The notes: generated from the letters alone by a model not told the origin. Positions 1 to 11,027 are shown, counted from the stretch's first letter. The stretch: 64,000 nucleotides of DNA from Mucilaginibacter sp. L196 (GCF_009765905.1 NZ_LMUO01000015.1:92219-156218), one strand, 5' to 3'. Translations and numbers: made by a program.

Positions 1-374
1 GGAAAAGCGGCCTCGTATTTCCAATAATCTACATATATTACACTTAAATCTACTCCGTTTAAGTTTATATTAAAATTATGGACAGGATTAATGGTTTGAC
101 TACTCAAATCACTCATTACGGCATTATCATTTATCACAAGGCCATTATAATTTGATGCGGTTGAACCATCTGTTGCGTTCTGCAAGGTTAGTATATTAGG
201 ATGGAATGATTTTGCAACGCCATTTTCAGTATACGAGATCGTTATACTATCACTTTTTGAAGTGACCATACTTTTACCGTCTTTGCCTATAATTTCCATA
301 TTTATTGGCAACGGTAAAGTTGTTTTGCTAATTATACATGATAGCAGAGCAAGCATGATAGTTATTTTTTTCAT
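1..374 (-). CDS. Secreted protein of unknown function, partial (C-terminus beyond window)
   Basis: An open frame starts at the ATG complementary to 372-374 and runs off the left edge, giving about 124 residues. It begins MKKITIMLALLSCIISK, a charged N-terminus followed by a hydrophobic core, so it is probably exported; the Cys at residue 13 sits early for a lipobox. The rest is polar and rich in Asn, Ser and Thr and contains the stretch NINLNGVDLSVIYVDYW. I recognise no family. The start lies 10 bp after the stop of the C10 protease gene, so the two are probably one transcript. Genes next to C10 proteases sometimes encode their inhibitors, but nothing here resembles a protease propeptide, so that role is only a guess. 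Confidence 0.6.
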   Translation of the reverse strand, partial: MKKITIMLALLSCIISKTTLPLPINMEIIGKDGKSMVTSKSDSITISYTENGVAKSFHPNILTLQNATDGSTASNYNGLVINDNAVMSDLSSQTINPVHNFNINLNGVDLSVIYVDYWKYEAAF

Positions 375-384
375 AAATACTAAA

Positions 385-1705
385 TTATGGGTGAATATTA
401 TAAGTCATAGCTGCATTATATTGAAAAACTTCTGTTATATCACCGTTTTGAACTGTCCAATCGTTTATATTATACCAGCCGTCTACATCGGAAGGTTCGC
501 CGGCTTCATTCCATCCCCAATTCATGTGTAATGTAACGAATGACTCACCGTATTCAGGGCCTGTAGGGCCATACATACAATAAGTAAATGATGATTCATT
601 ATATCCGTCACAAACCCATTCATGCCCATCATCACCCCAGTTCCAATATAAGAAGGGGTGATTATCTGTTGACGCGGACAGCAGTACGGGTTGACCGGCA
701 TTTAAGTTAACTTGAACTTTATTTTCATCATAACTACCTTCTGAAGATGAACTATAATGAAAAGTATTTTTTAATGCTGTTGTACATGAAATTGGCGGAT
801 CTAGAAATCCATCTACAGGATTTGATCCATTATCATTATATTGCATATCTACCGAATACCCTATATCAAGCATTAATTGTGCTACATCTTGATTACCAGG
901 ATAATTTATAGGTTCAAAATTAGAAACTATAGGCATGATATTCCAATTATAGTTAGATGGATATTTCCAGTAATACATTACCTGTGCCATAGCGGTAGCT
1001 ACACATCCTGTGGGGGTATGCCCTGCAGAATACTGTCCAATCGGGCAAAGGTAATTGTATGGCTCTCCTTGTGCCCAGGCGGTTTGCAATAAAGGGCCTA
1101 CAATATAATCAGAATTAGTTGGCTGGCAGGTAACAGCAGGTACATTATCCACGCTTTTACTATTAGTTGTGCTTGATGTTTTAACTTTTAGTTCGCTCCA
1201 ATATTCCGCCACAGCTGGTGGTACCTTTAGCTTGGTATTATTACGTACTAACTGCATATTTTTATGATTTACAACAAGCCAGTTAGCTAACCCAACAGGT
1301 AATTTGCCTGTATGCGGAAATAACCATCATTTGAATAAGCTAAAACAGGTTCCACCCGTTTGTCTGCGGGCATCACCAAATAACCACCTCCAACATAGTT
1401 GAAAATATAATAAGAGGGGTTTATATTATCAGGTACGGCAAGGCTATCTAATACTTGTTTTTGAGAAAGGTCTGATATACTATTAACAGATTTTTTGGCG
1501 ATAATATCACTTACCAAATGGCTATGATTAATTTGCCTGGCTGCAGTGCCTGCAGTTGTAAATGTCACCAGGTTACTATCTTGTTGCATCTGATTATTAA
1601 CTATGAGTTTAACATTTGACTCTTTTTTACAAGAAAATGTAATTAGTGTTACAGAAAATAGAATGATTAATAAAATCGTTTTTTTTTAATTGGGTTAGAA
1701 TTCAT
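385..1705 (-). pseudogene. C10 family (streptopain/SpeB-like) cysteine protease, two frameshifts
   Basis: Three consecutive frames together make one secreted peptidase C10. An ATG at 1705 leads through a run of nine A (minus strand, 1679-1687) directly into a stop. With one more A the frame continues into a hydrophobic segment ending LITFSCKKES, a lipoprotein-type signal, and then the propeptide piece (frame ending at 1287). A second shift near 1300-1310 moves into the frame that ends at 385. With one added G it reads KLPVGLANWLVVNHKNMQL, the expected C10 propeptide-to-mature linker. The last fragment (385-1257) keeps the catalytic Cys in TGCVATAMAQ (fragment residue 85) and His in DDGHEWVCDGY (residue 212). 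Both lesions are one-base losses beside short homopolymers, so they could be sequence errors rather than real inactivation. Family assignment is firm; functional status is open. Confidence 0.8.
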
Positions 1706-1813
1706 TAGTTGTTAAGGGTTAGGCTTAAACAAATATAGAATATTTATTAAGCAAACAAATATTCTATTTAATAAACTATATTAGAGATGGCAGTATTGGG
1801 CTGTTAATTGTAA

Positions 1814-3481
<1,668 letters not shown>

Positions 3482-3519
3482 GCTTTTATTATGAATTATA
3501 ATTTATGAATGAGTTTACT

Positions 3520-3549
3520 AAAAACCCTGGCCTGCAAGCCGGGGTTTTT
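3520..3549 (+). terminator. Rho-independent terminator after ABC-F gene
   Basis: AAAACCCTGG and CCGGGGTTTTT form a GC-rich stem around a short loop, followed by a T run, 39 bp after the stop codon. Confidence 0.65.
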
Positions 3550-3566
3550 AATTATTTATAAACTAT

Positions 3567-3665
3567 CGTCATTACGAGGTACGAAGCAATCTCTATGCTA
3601 TACAGAGAGATTTGCAAGATCGAACATCCTATGTAGAGATTGCTTCGTACCTCGCAGCAATGACG
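3567..3665. repeat. REP-like palindromic intergenic element
   Basis: A roughly 100-bp inverted repeat. The left arm (CGTCATTACGAGGTACGAAG onward) is mirrored by a right arm ending GCAATGACG, with about 25 complementary positions and an imperfect second palindrome in the loop. The same flank, TATAAACTATCGTCATT, recurs at the 12.6 kb element, so this is a dispersed family and not a one-off terminator. Short open frames crossing it are artefacts. Confidence 0.75.
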
Positions 3666-3696
3666 TTTTGTTTTGTGTTTATTCCTGTAAAAAATA

Positions 3697-3740
3697 TCCC
3701 AACAAAAAAGGCGCTCAATTGAGCGCCTTTTTTGTTGGGA
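3697..3740. terminator. Strong bidirectional terminator
   Basis: A perfect stem (TCCCAACAAAAAAGGCGCTC pairing with its complement) over a four-base AATT centre, flanked by A and T runs on both sides. It ends the OmpA-TSP3 gene on the minus strand (stop at 3754) and would also stop readthrough from the plus side. Confidence 0.85.
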
Positions 3741-3753
3741 TACAGGCTTGGGT

Positions 3754-5103
3754 TTAGTATATGCTAAACTCAACACGACGGTTGATTTGACGGCCTTTAT
3801 CAGTTTTATTTGTAGCAATAGGATTTGCTTTACCATAACCTTCAGCTGTTATTTTTGAAGGATCAACACCTTGTTGTGCAAGGTAAGTTTTAACAGCTTC
3901 TGCACGGTCTTTTGATAATTTCAAGTTAGCAGCAACTGAACCTACGTTATCGGTATAACCAGCTAATTTCAAGTTAAAGCCTTTGTTAACTAAAAGTTGT
4001 GCTAATTTGTTTAAGCTTTCGTCAGAGTGATCGCGGATAGTTGATTTGCCAAAATCAAATTCAAGGTTTTTAACAGCTTCGTTAACCACTTCCTTGTCTT
4101 GTTGGGTTACGTAAACCTTAACATCTGGTTTTTTAACCGGTAGTGGGCATCCTGAGCCATCAACTGCTACACCTGCTGGTGTGTTAGGGCATTTGTCGAA
4201 TACATCAGGTACACCATCGCCGTCAGAGTCAACAGTTAATTTAGCAAGATTAGCATTTGTAGTATTCAAATCACCTCTTAATCTTTCATTAGCTGCTCTT
4301 TCACGATCTAATTGAATTTGTAACCTTTGGTCACTCATTAAGTATTCATCGCGCATTGAATTAACGGGGTTATAGGTAGCCATTTGTGGTTTATGCTTGT
4401 TACCTAAAGCAAATTCCAAACCTACGTGGCCATATGAAAATCTGTCGTTATTATTACCTACAACAGTTCCATCAAAATCATCAGCATTAACAAAGTTAAC
4501 CTGGTAACCTAAATCAATATTTACACCTGTGGCAACATTAATTTTAAAACCTGCACCTACAGGCAGATAAAAATCATGCTCTTTATTACCAGTAAATGTA
4601 CCGTCGCTATTAGTAACAGTAGCAGTGTAGCCCATTTCGCCACCACCAACACTTACATAAGGTTGTATAAAGCTTTTCTTATTGGCCCAATCAATATTAG
4701 CAATATTGAAAGTCGCCATCAAATCAACTGCATAACGTAGCTTAGTACTAAAAGCACTATAAGTACCATTTTGCTGATCTGCTTGTGTTACAGCGCCACT
4801 AACCTTGCCTCCAAGGTAATCAGCCTGGATACCAAAATCAGGCAATATTTGGTCTTTAATGTAACCACTGTAACCAAATTCCTGGTGCGGTGATCTGTAA
4901 TCTTGCTGACTTGGAGCAAAAATGGTGTATGGCGTTAACACGCCACCTTCAACACCAATTGACCATGTACGAAGGCCGCCATGTGAAAATGGTTGCACAT
5001 AATTTTTATCAGTCATTGTGGTATCAGGAGTTTGTGCGAAAAGTTTACCTCCTACCATAATTCCTGTCAAGAGTAATGAGGCTTTTTTAAATTTTGATTT
5101 CAT
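3754..5103 (-). CDS. OmpA family outer membrane protein with TSP3 repeat
   Basis: A 449-residue outer membrane/peptidoglycan-anchoring protein. I chose the ATG at 5101-5103 because it begins MKSKFKKASLLLTGIMVGG and reaches LFAQ, a classic signal peptide and cleavage site; the open frame extends 37 codons further upstream without signal character. After the signal comes an eight-strand-type beta-barrel (about residues 25-240), a linker, a calcium-binding TSP3 motif (DSDGDGVPDVFDKCPNTPAG) and a C-terminal OmpA domain (about 335-449). That domain contains LEFDFGKSTI, the TDNVGS motif and the peptidoglycan-binding pattern ending RQINRRVEF. The barrel-TSP3-OmpA order is typical of abundant Bacteroidota porins. 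It is transcribed alone, with a 388-bp upstream region holding two perfect palindromes. Confidence 0.92.
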   Translation of the reverse strand: MKSKFKKASLLLTGIMVGGKLFAQTPDTTMTDKNYVQPFSHGGLRTWSIGVEGGVLTPYTIFAPSQQDYRSPHQEFGYSGYIKDQILPDFGIQADYLGGKVSGAVTQADQQNGTYSAFSTKLRYAVDLMATFNIANIDWANKKSFIQPYVSVGGGEMGYTATVTNSDGTFTGNKEHDFYLPVGAGFKINVATGVNIDLGYQVNFVNADDFDGTVVGNNNDRFSYGHVGLEFALGNKHKPQMATYNPVNSMRDEYLMSDQRLQIQLDRERAANERLRGDLNTTNANLAKLTVDSDGDGVPDVFDKCPNTPAGVAVDGSGCPLPVKKPDVKVYVTQQDKEVVNEAVKNLEFDFGKSTIRDHSDESLNKLAQLLVNKGFNLKLAGYTDNVGSVAANLKLSKDRAEAVKTYLAQQGVDPSKITAEGYGKANPIATNKTDKGRQINRRVEFSIY

Positions 5104-5329
5104 ATCAATTGTTTTTAAGTGAGTTTCTTCCTTTTTATTTGCAGGAATCAACTCTTGCTTAAAGGCAATTGTAATGCCAGTGAATATTTTTATATAAATA
5201 CCACACCCAACCAACTATTAAAACATAAGCTAATCGTTTGATTGATACAGCTTTTTTAGTTAAAAAGCTCGATTAATAACTGTTAAATAATGTTAAAATT
5301 GCGAGTATTACAAAGCAATATATTGATCC

Positions 5330-5347
5330 CAAAAGTGTACACTTTTG
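5330..5347. promoter_or_regulatory. Perfect 18-bp palindrome upstream of the OmpA gene
   Basis: CAAAAGTGTACACTTTTG is its own reverse complement. It lies 227 bp upstream of the OmpA start, in the gap between the divergently placed OmpA promoter region and the OsmC stop. The size and symmetry suit a dimeric repressor or activator; no regulator can be named. Confidence 0.45.
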
Positions 5348-5413
5348 TATTCAAATTGCTAATTTCATCAGAATTTCATACTTAAATTACGATTCCGCTA
5401 ACATTACCTCCAG

Positions 5414-5441
5414 TATTATATTATTAATTAATAATATAATA
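5414..5441. repeat. Perfect 28-bp AT-only palindrome
   Basis: A 28-bp sequence of only A and T, exactly self-complementary (TATTATATTATTAA followed by its reverse complement). It lies 50 bp past the OsmC stop codon. It has no GC stem or T-run, so it is not a standard terminator. It may be a cruciform-forming or DNA-bending site. Confidence 0.5.
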
Positions 5442-5490
5442 ACTAAACTAATTGTATAGAAAATAAACGATAACCCCAGCAAGAAAAGTA

Positions 5491-5919
5491 TTATACTGCC
5501 GGATGCACTAATACGGAATATTTGATCTCCGCTCCTGCCTTCTCCAATGTAGCAGCCACAGAGCAATATTTAGTAACAGAAAGATCAACTGCTTTTTGGG
5601 CTTTATCAGGGTCGATATCGCCATAAATATGAAACTCAATATTAATATCCTGCCATAATGATGGCTCTTTTCCAGCCTCACGATCGCCGTTTACAATCAT
5701 TTTGTAATCCTTAACATCCTGGCGTTGCTTTTTTAATATGCCGATCACATCAATTGCAGAGCATCCCGCCAAACCCATCAATAGCATTTGCATTGGGCGT
5801 ACGCCAAAATCCAGACCGCCACTTTGTGGATTGCTGTCCATTTTTACAATATGTCCGTTTTCATCTTTGGCTTCAAAGCCATAATCACCACTAACACGCG
5901 AAAGCTCTATTTTAGGCAT
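5491..5919 (-). CDS. OsmC/Ohr family protein
   Basis: 142 residues, the normal length for OsmC/YhfA-type proteins, which are thiol-dependent peroxidase relatives acting on organic hydroperoxides. The conserved central helix and Cys are visible in MQMLLMGLAGCSAIDVIGIL, and a second Cys in VTKYCSVAATLEKAGAEI, so both redox residues of the family are present. The sequence before them (DENGHIVKMDSNPQSGGLDFGVRP) matches the usual N-terminal strand-swapped fold. It stands alone between the OmpA region and recQ. Substrate cannot be assigned; the YhfA-like subgroup fits better than the Ohr subgroup. Confidence 0.88.
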   Translation of the reverse strand: MPKIELSRVSGDYGFEAKDENGHIVKMDSNPQSGGLDFGVRPMQMLLMGLAGCSAIDVIGILKKQRQDVKDYKMIVNGDREAGKEPSLWQDINIEFHIYGDIDPDKAQKAVDLSVTKYCSVAATLEKAGAEIKYSVLVHPAV

Positions 5920-6020
5920 AACAATATTTTATAATAATATACTAATGTAGGCATTACTACAGGTTTAACAATTTTATCAATTGATTTATGATATTATGCT
6001 GAGAAAACAATGTCTCAAAC

Positions 6021-6052
6021 AACAAAAGCCCCTATTACTAAAGGCTTTTGTT
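6021..6052. terminator. Bidirectional terminator between recQ and OsmC gene
   Basis: AACAAAAGCC and GGCTTTTGTT make a perfect 10-bp stem around a 12-base loop, with A/T-rich flanks. It lies 56 bp past the recQ stop on the minus strand. Confidence 0.7.
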
Positions 6053-6107
6053 AAATTCTATAATAAATAATGATTTATTCAATCGTTACTCACCAGTTCA
6101 CTCAATA

Positions 6108-8303
6108 TTAGTTTCCTAATTCCGACATGAATTTTATGCGCATCAGCTGTACTTCTTCGCGTGTATAATCATCGCTTCCCAGTTCAACCAAGGCATCATC
6201 TATTGAATCAATTTCTGCCGAGCGGAAATAATCAAATACCTCCTCCTGCTTATCCTCATCAATAACCTCATCAATATAATAGTTCAGGTTAAGCTTAGTC
6301 CCCGAATTTACAATGGTTTCCACCTCTTTCAATATCTCCTCATAGCTTAACCCTTTAGAAGCCGCGATGTCTTCCAAGTTCAAATGCCTGTCGATATTTT
6401 GGATGATGTATACTTTAAGTGCCGATTTATTAGCAGCACTTTTAATAACCATATCTACCGGGCGGTCAATGTCATTATCCTCCACATATTTCTTGATCAA
6501 ATCAACAAACGGTGCACCAAATTTCATTGCCTTACCAGCTCCAACTCCCGAAATATGTTTCATCTCCTCGATATTGATCGGGTAATGCGTACACATTTCT
6601 TCTAAAGATGGATCCTGAAATACCACAAATGGTGGCAAACCTTTTTGTTTAGCGATCTTCTTACGCAGATCCTTAAGCATTTGCAGCAACTGGGCATCCA
6701 GGGCACCTCCGCCTCCTTTAGGGCCATCTTCTGAATCATCATCATCAACAGCCTCAATAGGGCTGTTTAATGTAAAGCGGATGGTGTATGGATTATCTAA
6801 AAACGAGTTGCCTGTGCGTGTTAAACGCAGCAAACCGTATTGATCAATATCCTTAGACAAAAAATTATTCAACAATGCCTGGCGCAAAAGGGAGTTCCAA
6901 AGATTTTCGCCTTGTTCCTTACCTGCACCAAAGGCATCCAATAAATGATGCTCGTAATTATGGATCTGCGCATTGTCCTGCCCCATCAAAATACTGATGA
7001 TGTGGTGGTCATCAAACTTCTCGCCTATTTGCTTAATCAGGCTTAATGCGCGGTGCAAATGTTCTTCGCCGTCAAAATAAGTTTTTGGCGCGCAGCAGTT
7101 ATCGCACATGCTATTGCAGCCTGCCTCGTTAAAGTTCTCGCCAAAATAATGCAACAACTGTTTGCGGCGGCATACTGATGCTTCAGCATAGTCAATAACT
7201 TCCTTCAATATCTGTGTACCTATCTCGCGTTCGGCAACAGGCTTATCCTTCATGAATTTTTGAAGCTTGTCAATATCTTTCTGTGAATAGAAAGCTACGC
7301 AAACACCTTCGCCACCATCTCTGCCAGCGCGGCCGGTTTCCTGATAATAACCTTCCATGCTTTTAGGCACATCATGATGTATCACGTAACGAACATCAGG
7401 TTTATCAATCCCCATCCCGAAGGCTATGGTTGCTACAATAACATCCACATCCTCCATCAAAAATTTATCCTGCGTATCTGCTCTTACCTTTGGATCAAGG
7501 CCTGCATGGTATGGCAGTGCTTTAATACCGTTTAAATTAAGTACTTCAGCAACCTCTTCCACCTTTTTACGGCTCAAGCAGTATATAATGCCCGATTTAC
7601 CCTGATTTTGCTTAACAAACTTGCATATCTCTTTTATCACATTGCGTTTTGCACGCACTTCGTAAAAAAGGTTTGAACGGTTAAATGAAGATTTAAAGAT
7701 AGTGGCATTGTTCATTTGCAGGTTTTTTTGAATATCCTGCTGAACTTTAGGAGTAGCGGTAGCGGTTAAAGCGATGATTGGGATATTATCGCCAATATTG
7801 CTGATAACTTGTCTTATCTTCCGGTATTCAGGGCGAAAATCGTGTCCCCACTCTGATATACAGTGCGCCTCATCAACCGCCACAAATGACACCTGATTTA
7901 AGCGTAAAAAATCAATATTTTCTTGTTTTGTTAATGATTCAGGCGCTACATATAACAATTTCGTTACGCCGCTTAAAACGTCATCCTTAACCCTTGCTAT
8001 ATCTGCCTTGGTTAATGATGAATTTAAAAAATGTGCAATGCTGTCCGATCCGCCAAAGGCACGAAGCTGGTCGACCTGGTTTTTCATCAATGCAATAAGT
8101 GGCGAGATCACAATCGCTGTTCCTTCGCTCATCAAAGCAGGCAGTTGATAACACATGGATTTGCCACCACCGGTAGGCATTATCACAAATGTATCATTAC
8201 CCGCAAGTATGTTAGTTATAATCGCTTCCTGCTCCCCCTTAAAATTATCAAATCCAAAAAAGTTTTGGAGATTATCAAAAAGCGACTTCTTAGTCTCTAT
8301 CAT
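6108..8303 (-). CDS. recQ: ATP-dependent DNA helicase RecQ
   Basis: A 731-residue 3'-5' DNA helicase for recombination and fork repair. Superfamily 2 motifs are in order: Walker A PTGGGKS (residues 43-49), AVDEAHCISEWGHDFRPEY (motif II plus the RecQ aromatic loop), LTATATP (motif III) and QETGRAGRDG (motif VI). The RecQ-C-terminal zinc cysteines follow (CRRKQLLHYF, then CNSMCDNCC). A winged-helix region and an HRDC-like domain (LRKKIAKQKGLPPFVVF ... ISGVGAGKAMKFG) complete the core. About 100 further residues at the C-terminus, acidic and helical, are typical of Bacteroidota RecQ and absent from E. coli RecQ. The gene is transcribed alone. Confidence 0.96.
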   Translation of the reverse strand: MIETKKSLFDNLQNFFGFDNFKGEQEAIITNILAGNDTFVIMPTGGGKSMCYQLPALMSEGTAIVISPLIALMKNQVDQLRAFGGSDSIAHFLNSSLTKADIARVKDDVLSGVTKLLYVAPESLTKQENIDFLRLNQVSFVAVDEAHCISEWGHDFRPEYRKIRQVISNIGDNIPIIALTATATPKVQQDIQKNLQMNNATIFKSSFNRSNLFYEVRAKRNVIKEICKFVKQNQGKSGIIYCLSRKKVEEVAEVLNLNGIKALPYHAGLDPKVRADTQDKFLMEDVDVIVATIAFGMGIDKPDVRYVIHHDVPKSMEGYYQETGRAGRDGGEGVCVAFYSQKDIDKLQKFMKDKPVAEREIGTQILKEVIDYAEASVCRRKQLLHYFGENFNEAGCNSMCDNCCAPKTYFDGEEHLHRALSLIKQIGEKFDDHHIISILMGQDNAQIHNYEHHLLDAFGAGKEQGENLWNSLLRQALLNNFLSKDIDQYGLLRLTRTGNSFLDNPYTIRFTLNSPIEAVDDDDSEDGPKGGGGALDAQLLQMLKDLRKKIAKQKGLPPFVVFQDPSLEEMCTHYPINIEEMKHISGVGAGKAMKFGAPFVDLIKKYVEDNDIDRPVDMVIKSAANKSALKVYIIQNIDRHLNLEDIAASKGLSYEEILKEVETIVNSGTKLNLNYYIDEVIDEDKQEEVFDYFRSAEIDSIDDALVELGSDDYTREEVQLMRIKFMSELGN

Positions 8304-8553
8304 TTATTTACGTACTTCTATTGTGTGTTTTCCTTGAATAGGATTAAAAATAATAATATTTTATCAATAAACGATGAGATTCAACTAAAATTTTATATTG
8401 AAATGATTAATCTTTAAAAACAATTTGGCACCCTTAACCATTTTAAAATACGGCTATCAAGGCTTTTAATTTATTTAATTTCAATTAATATTATTTTTAC
8501 AGAATATTGTACATTTTTGCGGCCTTGTATGCAATTAAAATTTTTCCCTACAA

Positions 8554-9639
8554 ATGAATAAAAATTATTATGCCATCATCATGGCAGGAGGTATCGGGAG
8601 TCGTTTTTGGCCCATCAGCAGAACATCGCATCCAAAACAGTTTATTGATATACTGGGTACCGGCAAAACATTGATACAAAACACTTACGAGCGTTTTTTA
8701 AAGGTTTGCCCTAAAGAAAATATTTATGTTGTTACCAACGAAAATTATACCAGCCTTGTAAAAAAACAACTGCCCGATATGGGCGATGACCAGATTTTGA
8801 CCGAGCCTGTAATGCGCAACACCGCGCCGTGCGTGGCTTATGGTTGCTTTAAAATTGAAAGCTTAAACCCCGATGCCGCTATTGTTGTAGCACCCTCAGA
8901 TCATTTAATATTGGATGAGAATGCTTTTATCAGCGCTATTGAGAAGTCATTACAAACAGCCTCGGCTCATGATTGCCTGATAACGTTGGGCATTAAGCCA
9001 TCTCGCCCTGATACGGGTTACGGTTATATCCAATATACGGATAATGCACTTAAAAACGACTTCTTCAAAGTAAAAACATTTACTGAGAAACCTACATTGG
9101 AAATTGCCAAAACCTTTTTACAAAGCGGCGATTTTTTATGGAACGCGGGTATATTTATCTGGTCGGGAAAAGCTATTGTTAAGGCTTTTGGCCAGTACCT
9201 GCCCGACATGAACGAGATTTTCGCAGATGCAAGAGCGGTTTATAACACTGCAGACGAAAAGAAACACATCCACAACGCTTACCAGCAATGCACCAACATA
9301 TCAATTGATTATGGCATTATGGAAAAGGCTGATAACGTGTATGTACTACCATCAGAATTTGGATGGAGCGACCTGGGTACCTGGGCATCCATATACGACC
9401 TTGCCGACAAGGATTATGTAGGTAACGCCGTTATCCCGTCAGAAAAAGTGATCATGTACGATTCATCAAACTGTATGGTAAACGTACCCGGCGAAAAGCT
9501 GGTGATATTACAAGGATTGCATGATTTTATTGTAGTTGAATCAAACAACTCGCTACTTATCTGCCCCCGCGACCAGGAGCAAAACATTAAGCAGGTTGTT
9601 GCTGATGTGAAGCAGAAATTCGGAACGAAGTATATTTAA
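8554..9639 (+). CDS. manC: Mannose-1-phosphate guanylyltransferase
   Basis: Makes GDP-mannose from mannose-1-phosphate and GTP, for capsule, exopolysaccharide and glycoprotein sugars. The nucleotidyltransferase signature is near the N-terminus (MAGGIGSRFWPISR..HPKQF, residues 11-28). The later conserved segments VAPSDHLI, TFTEKP and GDFLWNAGIFIWSG are present. At 361 residues it has only the GT-A-like transferase domain and short beta-helix tail; the phosphomannose isomerase domain found in longer ManC/AlgA enzymes is absent. It is a single gene with a 250-bp AT-rich leader, so its pathway partners lie elsewhere. Confidence 0.93.
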   Translation: MNKNYYAIIMAGGIGSRFWPISRTSHPKQFIDILGTGKTLIQNTYERFLKVCPKENIYVVTNENYTSLVKKQLPDMGDDQILTEPVMRNTAPCVAYGCFKIESLNPDAAIVVAPSDHLILDENAFISAIEKSLQTASAHDCLITLGIKPSRPDTGYGYIQYTDNALKNDFFKVKTFTEKPTLEIAKTFLQSGDFLWNAGIFIWSGKAIVKAFGQYLPDMNEIFADARAVYNTADEKKHIHNAYQQCTNISIDYGIMEKADNVYVLPSEFGWSDLGTWASIYDLADKDYVGNAVIPSEKVIMYDSSNCMVNVPGEKLVILQGLHDFIVVESNNSLLICPRDQEQNIKQVVADVKQKFGTKYI

Positions 9640-9656
9640 GGCTTAGATATTTCCCT

Positions 9657-9731
9657 TGTCATTCTGAGCGCAGCGAAGAATCTATCCGCGAGTTTACACC
9701 GTACAGATTCTTCGCTCCGATCAGAATGACA
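9657..9731. repeat. REP-like inverted repeat
   Basis: TGTCATTCTGAGCGCAGCGA and its near-complement ending TCAGAATGACA form a stem of more than 20 bp around a short loop. This palindrome type is dispersed in many Sphingobacteriales genomes. It lies 18 bp past the manC stop and may also end that transcript. Confidence 0.75.
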
Positions 9732-9764
9732 TTTTTGTTAAAGTCAGCACATAAGGGCTTTTTT

Positions 9765-9910
9765 CACCTCTTTATCGCGCAGCGAAAGGTCGACCAGCGC
9801 AGCGTAGTCGGGTGAGTAGACTATGCGGTTTTACATTAGCGTGTTGACTCACCCGGTCATCGCTAAGCCGCTTGACCTTACCCTCTCTTCCGCAAGCGGT
9901 AAAGAGGGAT
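9765..9910. repeat. Second, longer REP-like inverted element
   Basis: About 146 bp with nested inverted arms: CCTCTTT/AAAGAGG at the ends, GGTC/GACC inside, and GGGTGAGT/ACTCACCC near the centre. No open frame of note crosses it. It fills the 327-bp gap between manC and rlmB together with the element at 9657. Confidence 0.6.
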
Positions 9911-9966
9911 TTGAGGAAATCTTTTTTCCCTTTCTAAAGAGAACCTAATCTCCAATCAACCAATCA

Positions 9967-10734
9967 CTAATTAACCGTGGAGCGTTGTCTTATCGCCTCA
10001 TAAACAATCACCGCTGTCGATACAGAAACATTTAACGATTCAATCTCCCCAAACATTGGGATCTTAGCCAAATGATCGGCAATCCTGATAATATCATTAC
10101 GGATACCATCTTCTTCCGAACCCATTATAATAGCCGTTGGCGCGGTATAGTCAGGCGCATAAATATTCTCTTTAGTTTTTTCGGTACAACAAACCAGTTG
10201 CAAACCTGATTCCTGTAAAAACTTCACCGTTTGCATAAAATTATCGTGGCGACATACCGGTATCTTGTATAAAGCCCCTGCCGATGTTTTAATCGCATCA
10301 GGATTTATTTGCGCCGAACCTTTAGCAGGGATAACAATAGCATGCACACCCGCGCATTCTGCGGTACGGGCAATGGCACCCATGTTCCGTACATCGGTAA
10401 TGGCATCTAGCACCAAAATCAAAGGCACCTCACCTTTTTCAAAAATCTGGGGGATAATATCCTCCACTTTTTGATAGATGATTGGCGAAATATAAGCAAC
10501 AACGCCTTGATGATTTTTCATCGTCAGGCGGTTCAGTTTTTCAACCGGCACCAGTTGTGCTGTTATGTTGTACTCAACTGTTAATGCCCTCAATTCGTTA
10601 AGTAGCTCGCCGCCAATGCCTCTCTGGATATACAAAGATTCAATCTCTTTACCGGCACGTATGGCCTCAACCACCGCCCTTATACCAAAAACCATTTGAT
10701 TGCTTTCGCGAACTTCCCTGCTATTATAAGCCAT
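9967..10734 (-). CDS. rlmB: 23S rRNA (guanosine-2'-O-)-methyltransferase, TrmH/SpoU family
   Basis: 255 residues, the expected length of RlmB, which methylates the 2'-O of a guanosine in the peptidyl-transferase region of 23S rRNA using SAM. An N-terminal substrate-binding domain (VFGIRAVVEAIRAGKEIE, residues 16-33) precedes the trefoil-knot SPOUT domain. Its three SpoU motifs are visible: LDAITDVRNMGAIARTA, IIMGSEEDGI, and IPMFGEIESLNVSVSTAV. The gene is next to REP-like DNA and divergent from dnaB, with a 293-bp gap that would hold both promoters. TrmH-type tRNA methylation is the main alternative, but the N-terminal domain favours RlmB. Confidence 0.93.
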   Translation of the reverse strand: MAYNSREVRESNQMVFGIRAVVEAIRAGKEIESLYIQRGIGGELLNELRALTVEYNITAQLVPVEKLNRLTMKNHQGVVAYISPIIYQKVEDIIPQIFEKGEVPLILVLDAITDVRNMGAIARTAECAGVHAIVIPAKGSAQINPDAIKTSAGALYKIPVCRHDNFMQTVKFLQESGLQLVCCTEKTKENIYAPDYTAPTAIIMGSEEDGIRNDIIRIADHLAKIPMFGEIESLNVSVSTAVIVYEAIRQRSTVN

Positions 10735-11012
10735 TATATATTTTTAAATAAGTCTGCAAAAATAGCCATATTAATTAACTTTGCACTGCGCAGGATGATG
10801 CTGTTTACATTTATCTATTTTTAGATAAATAAGCAAAACTATTTTATTAACACTATGCATAATTTACTGTATATTAGTTACTTAATAGGCTTAATAAATA
10901 ATTATTAACATTCGACTGTTAATTAAATGTTTTGATTTTTTTGGTAACGGGGGCATTTAGCCCATCAAAATAAAAAGATTTAAACTATTGGTACATCCGC
11001 GTTTTTTTAGCA

Positions 11013-11020
11013 TATTTTTG
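11013..11020 (+). promoter_or_regulatory. Putative -7 box for dnaB
   Basis: TATTTTTG fits TAnnTTTG, with a TTG 22 bp upstream (10988-10990). It is only 8 bp before the assigned ATG, so if real the message would be almost leaderless. Confidence 0.3.
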
Positions 11021-11027
11021 TTCTCCC

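Noticed and set aside
3509..3836. Short frames on both strands between the ABC-F and OmpA genes
   Set aside because: They run through the REP-like inverted repeat and terminators, which explains the open frame.
8031..8417. 128-residue plus-strand frame over the 5' end of recQ
   Set aside because: Antisense to the recQ motif Ia/I region and without family sequence; its tail reaches into the promoter gap only.
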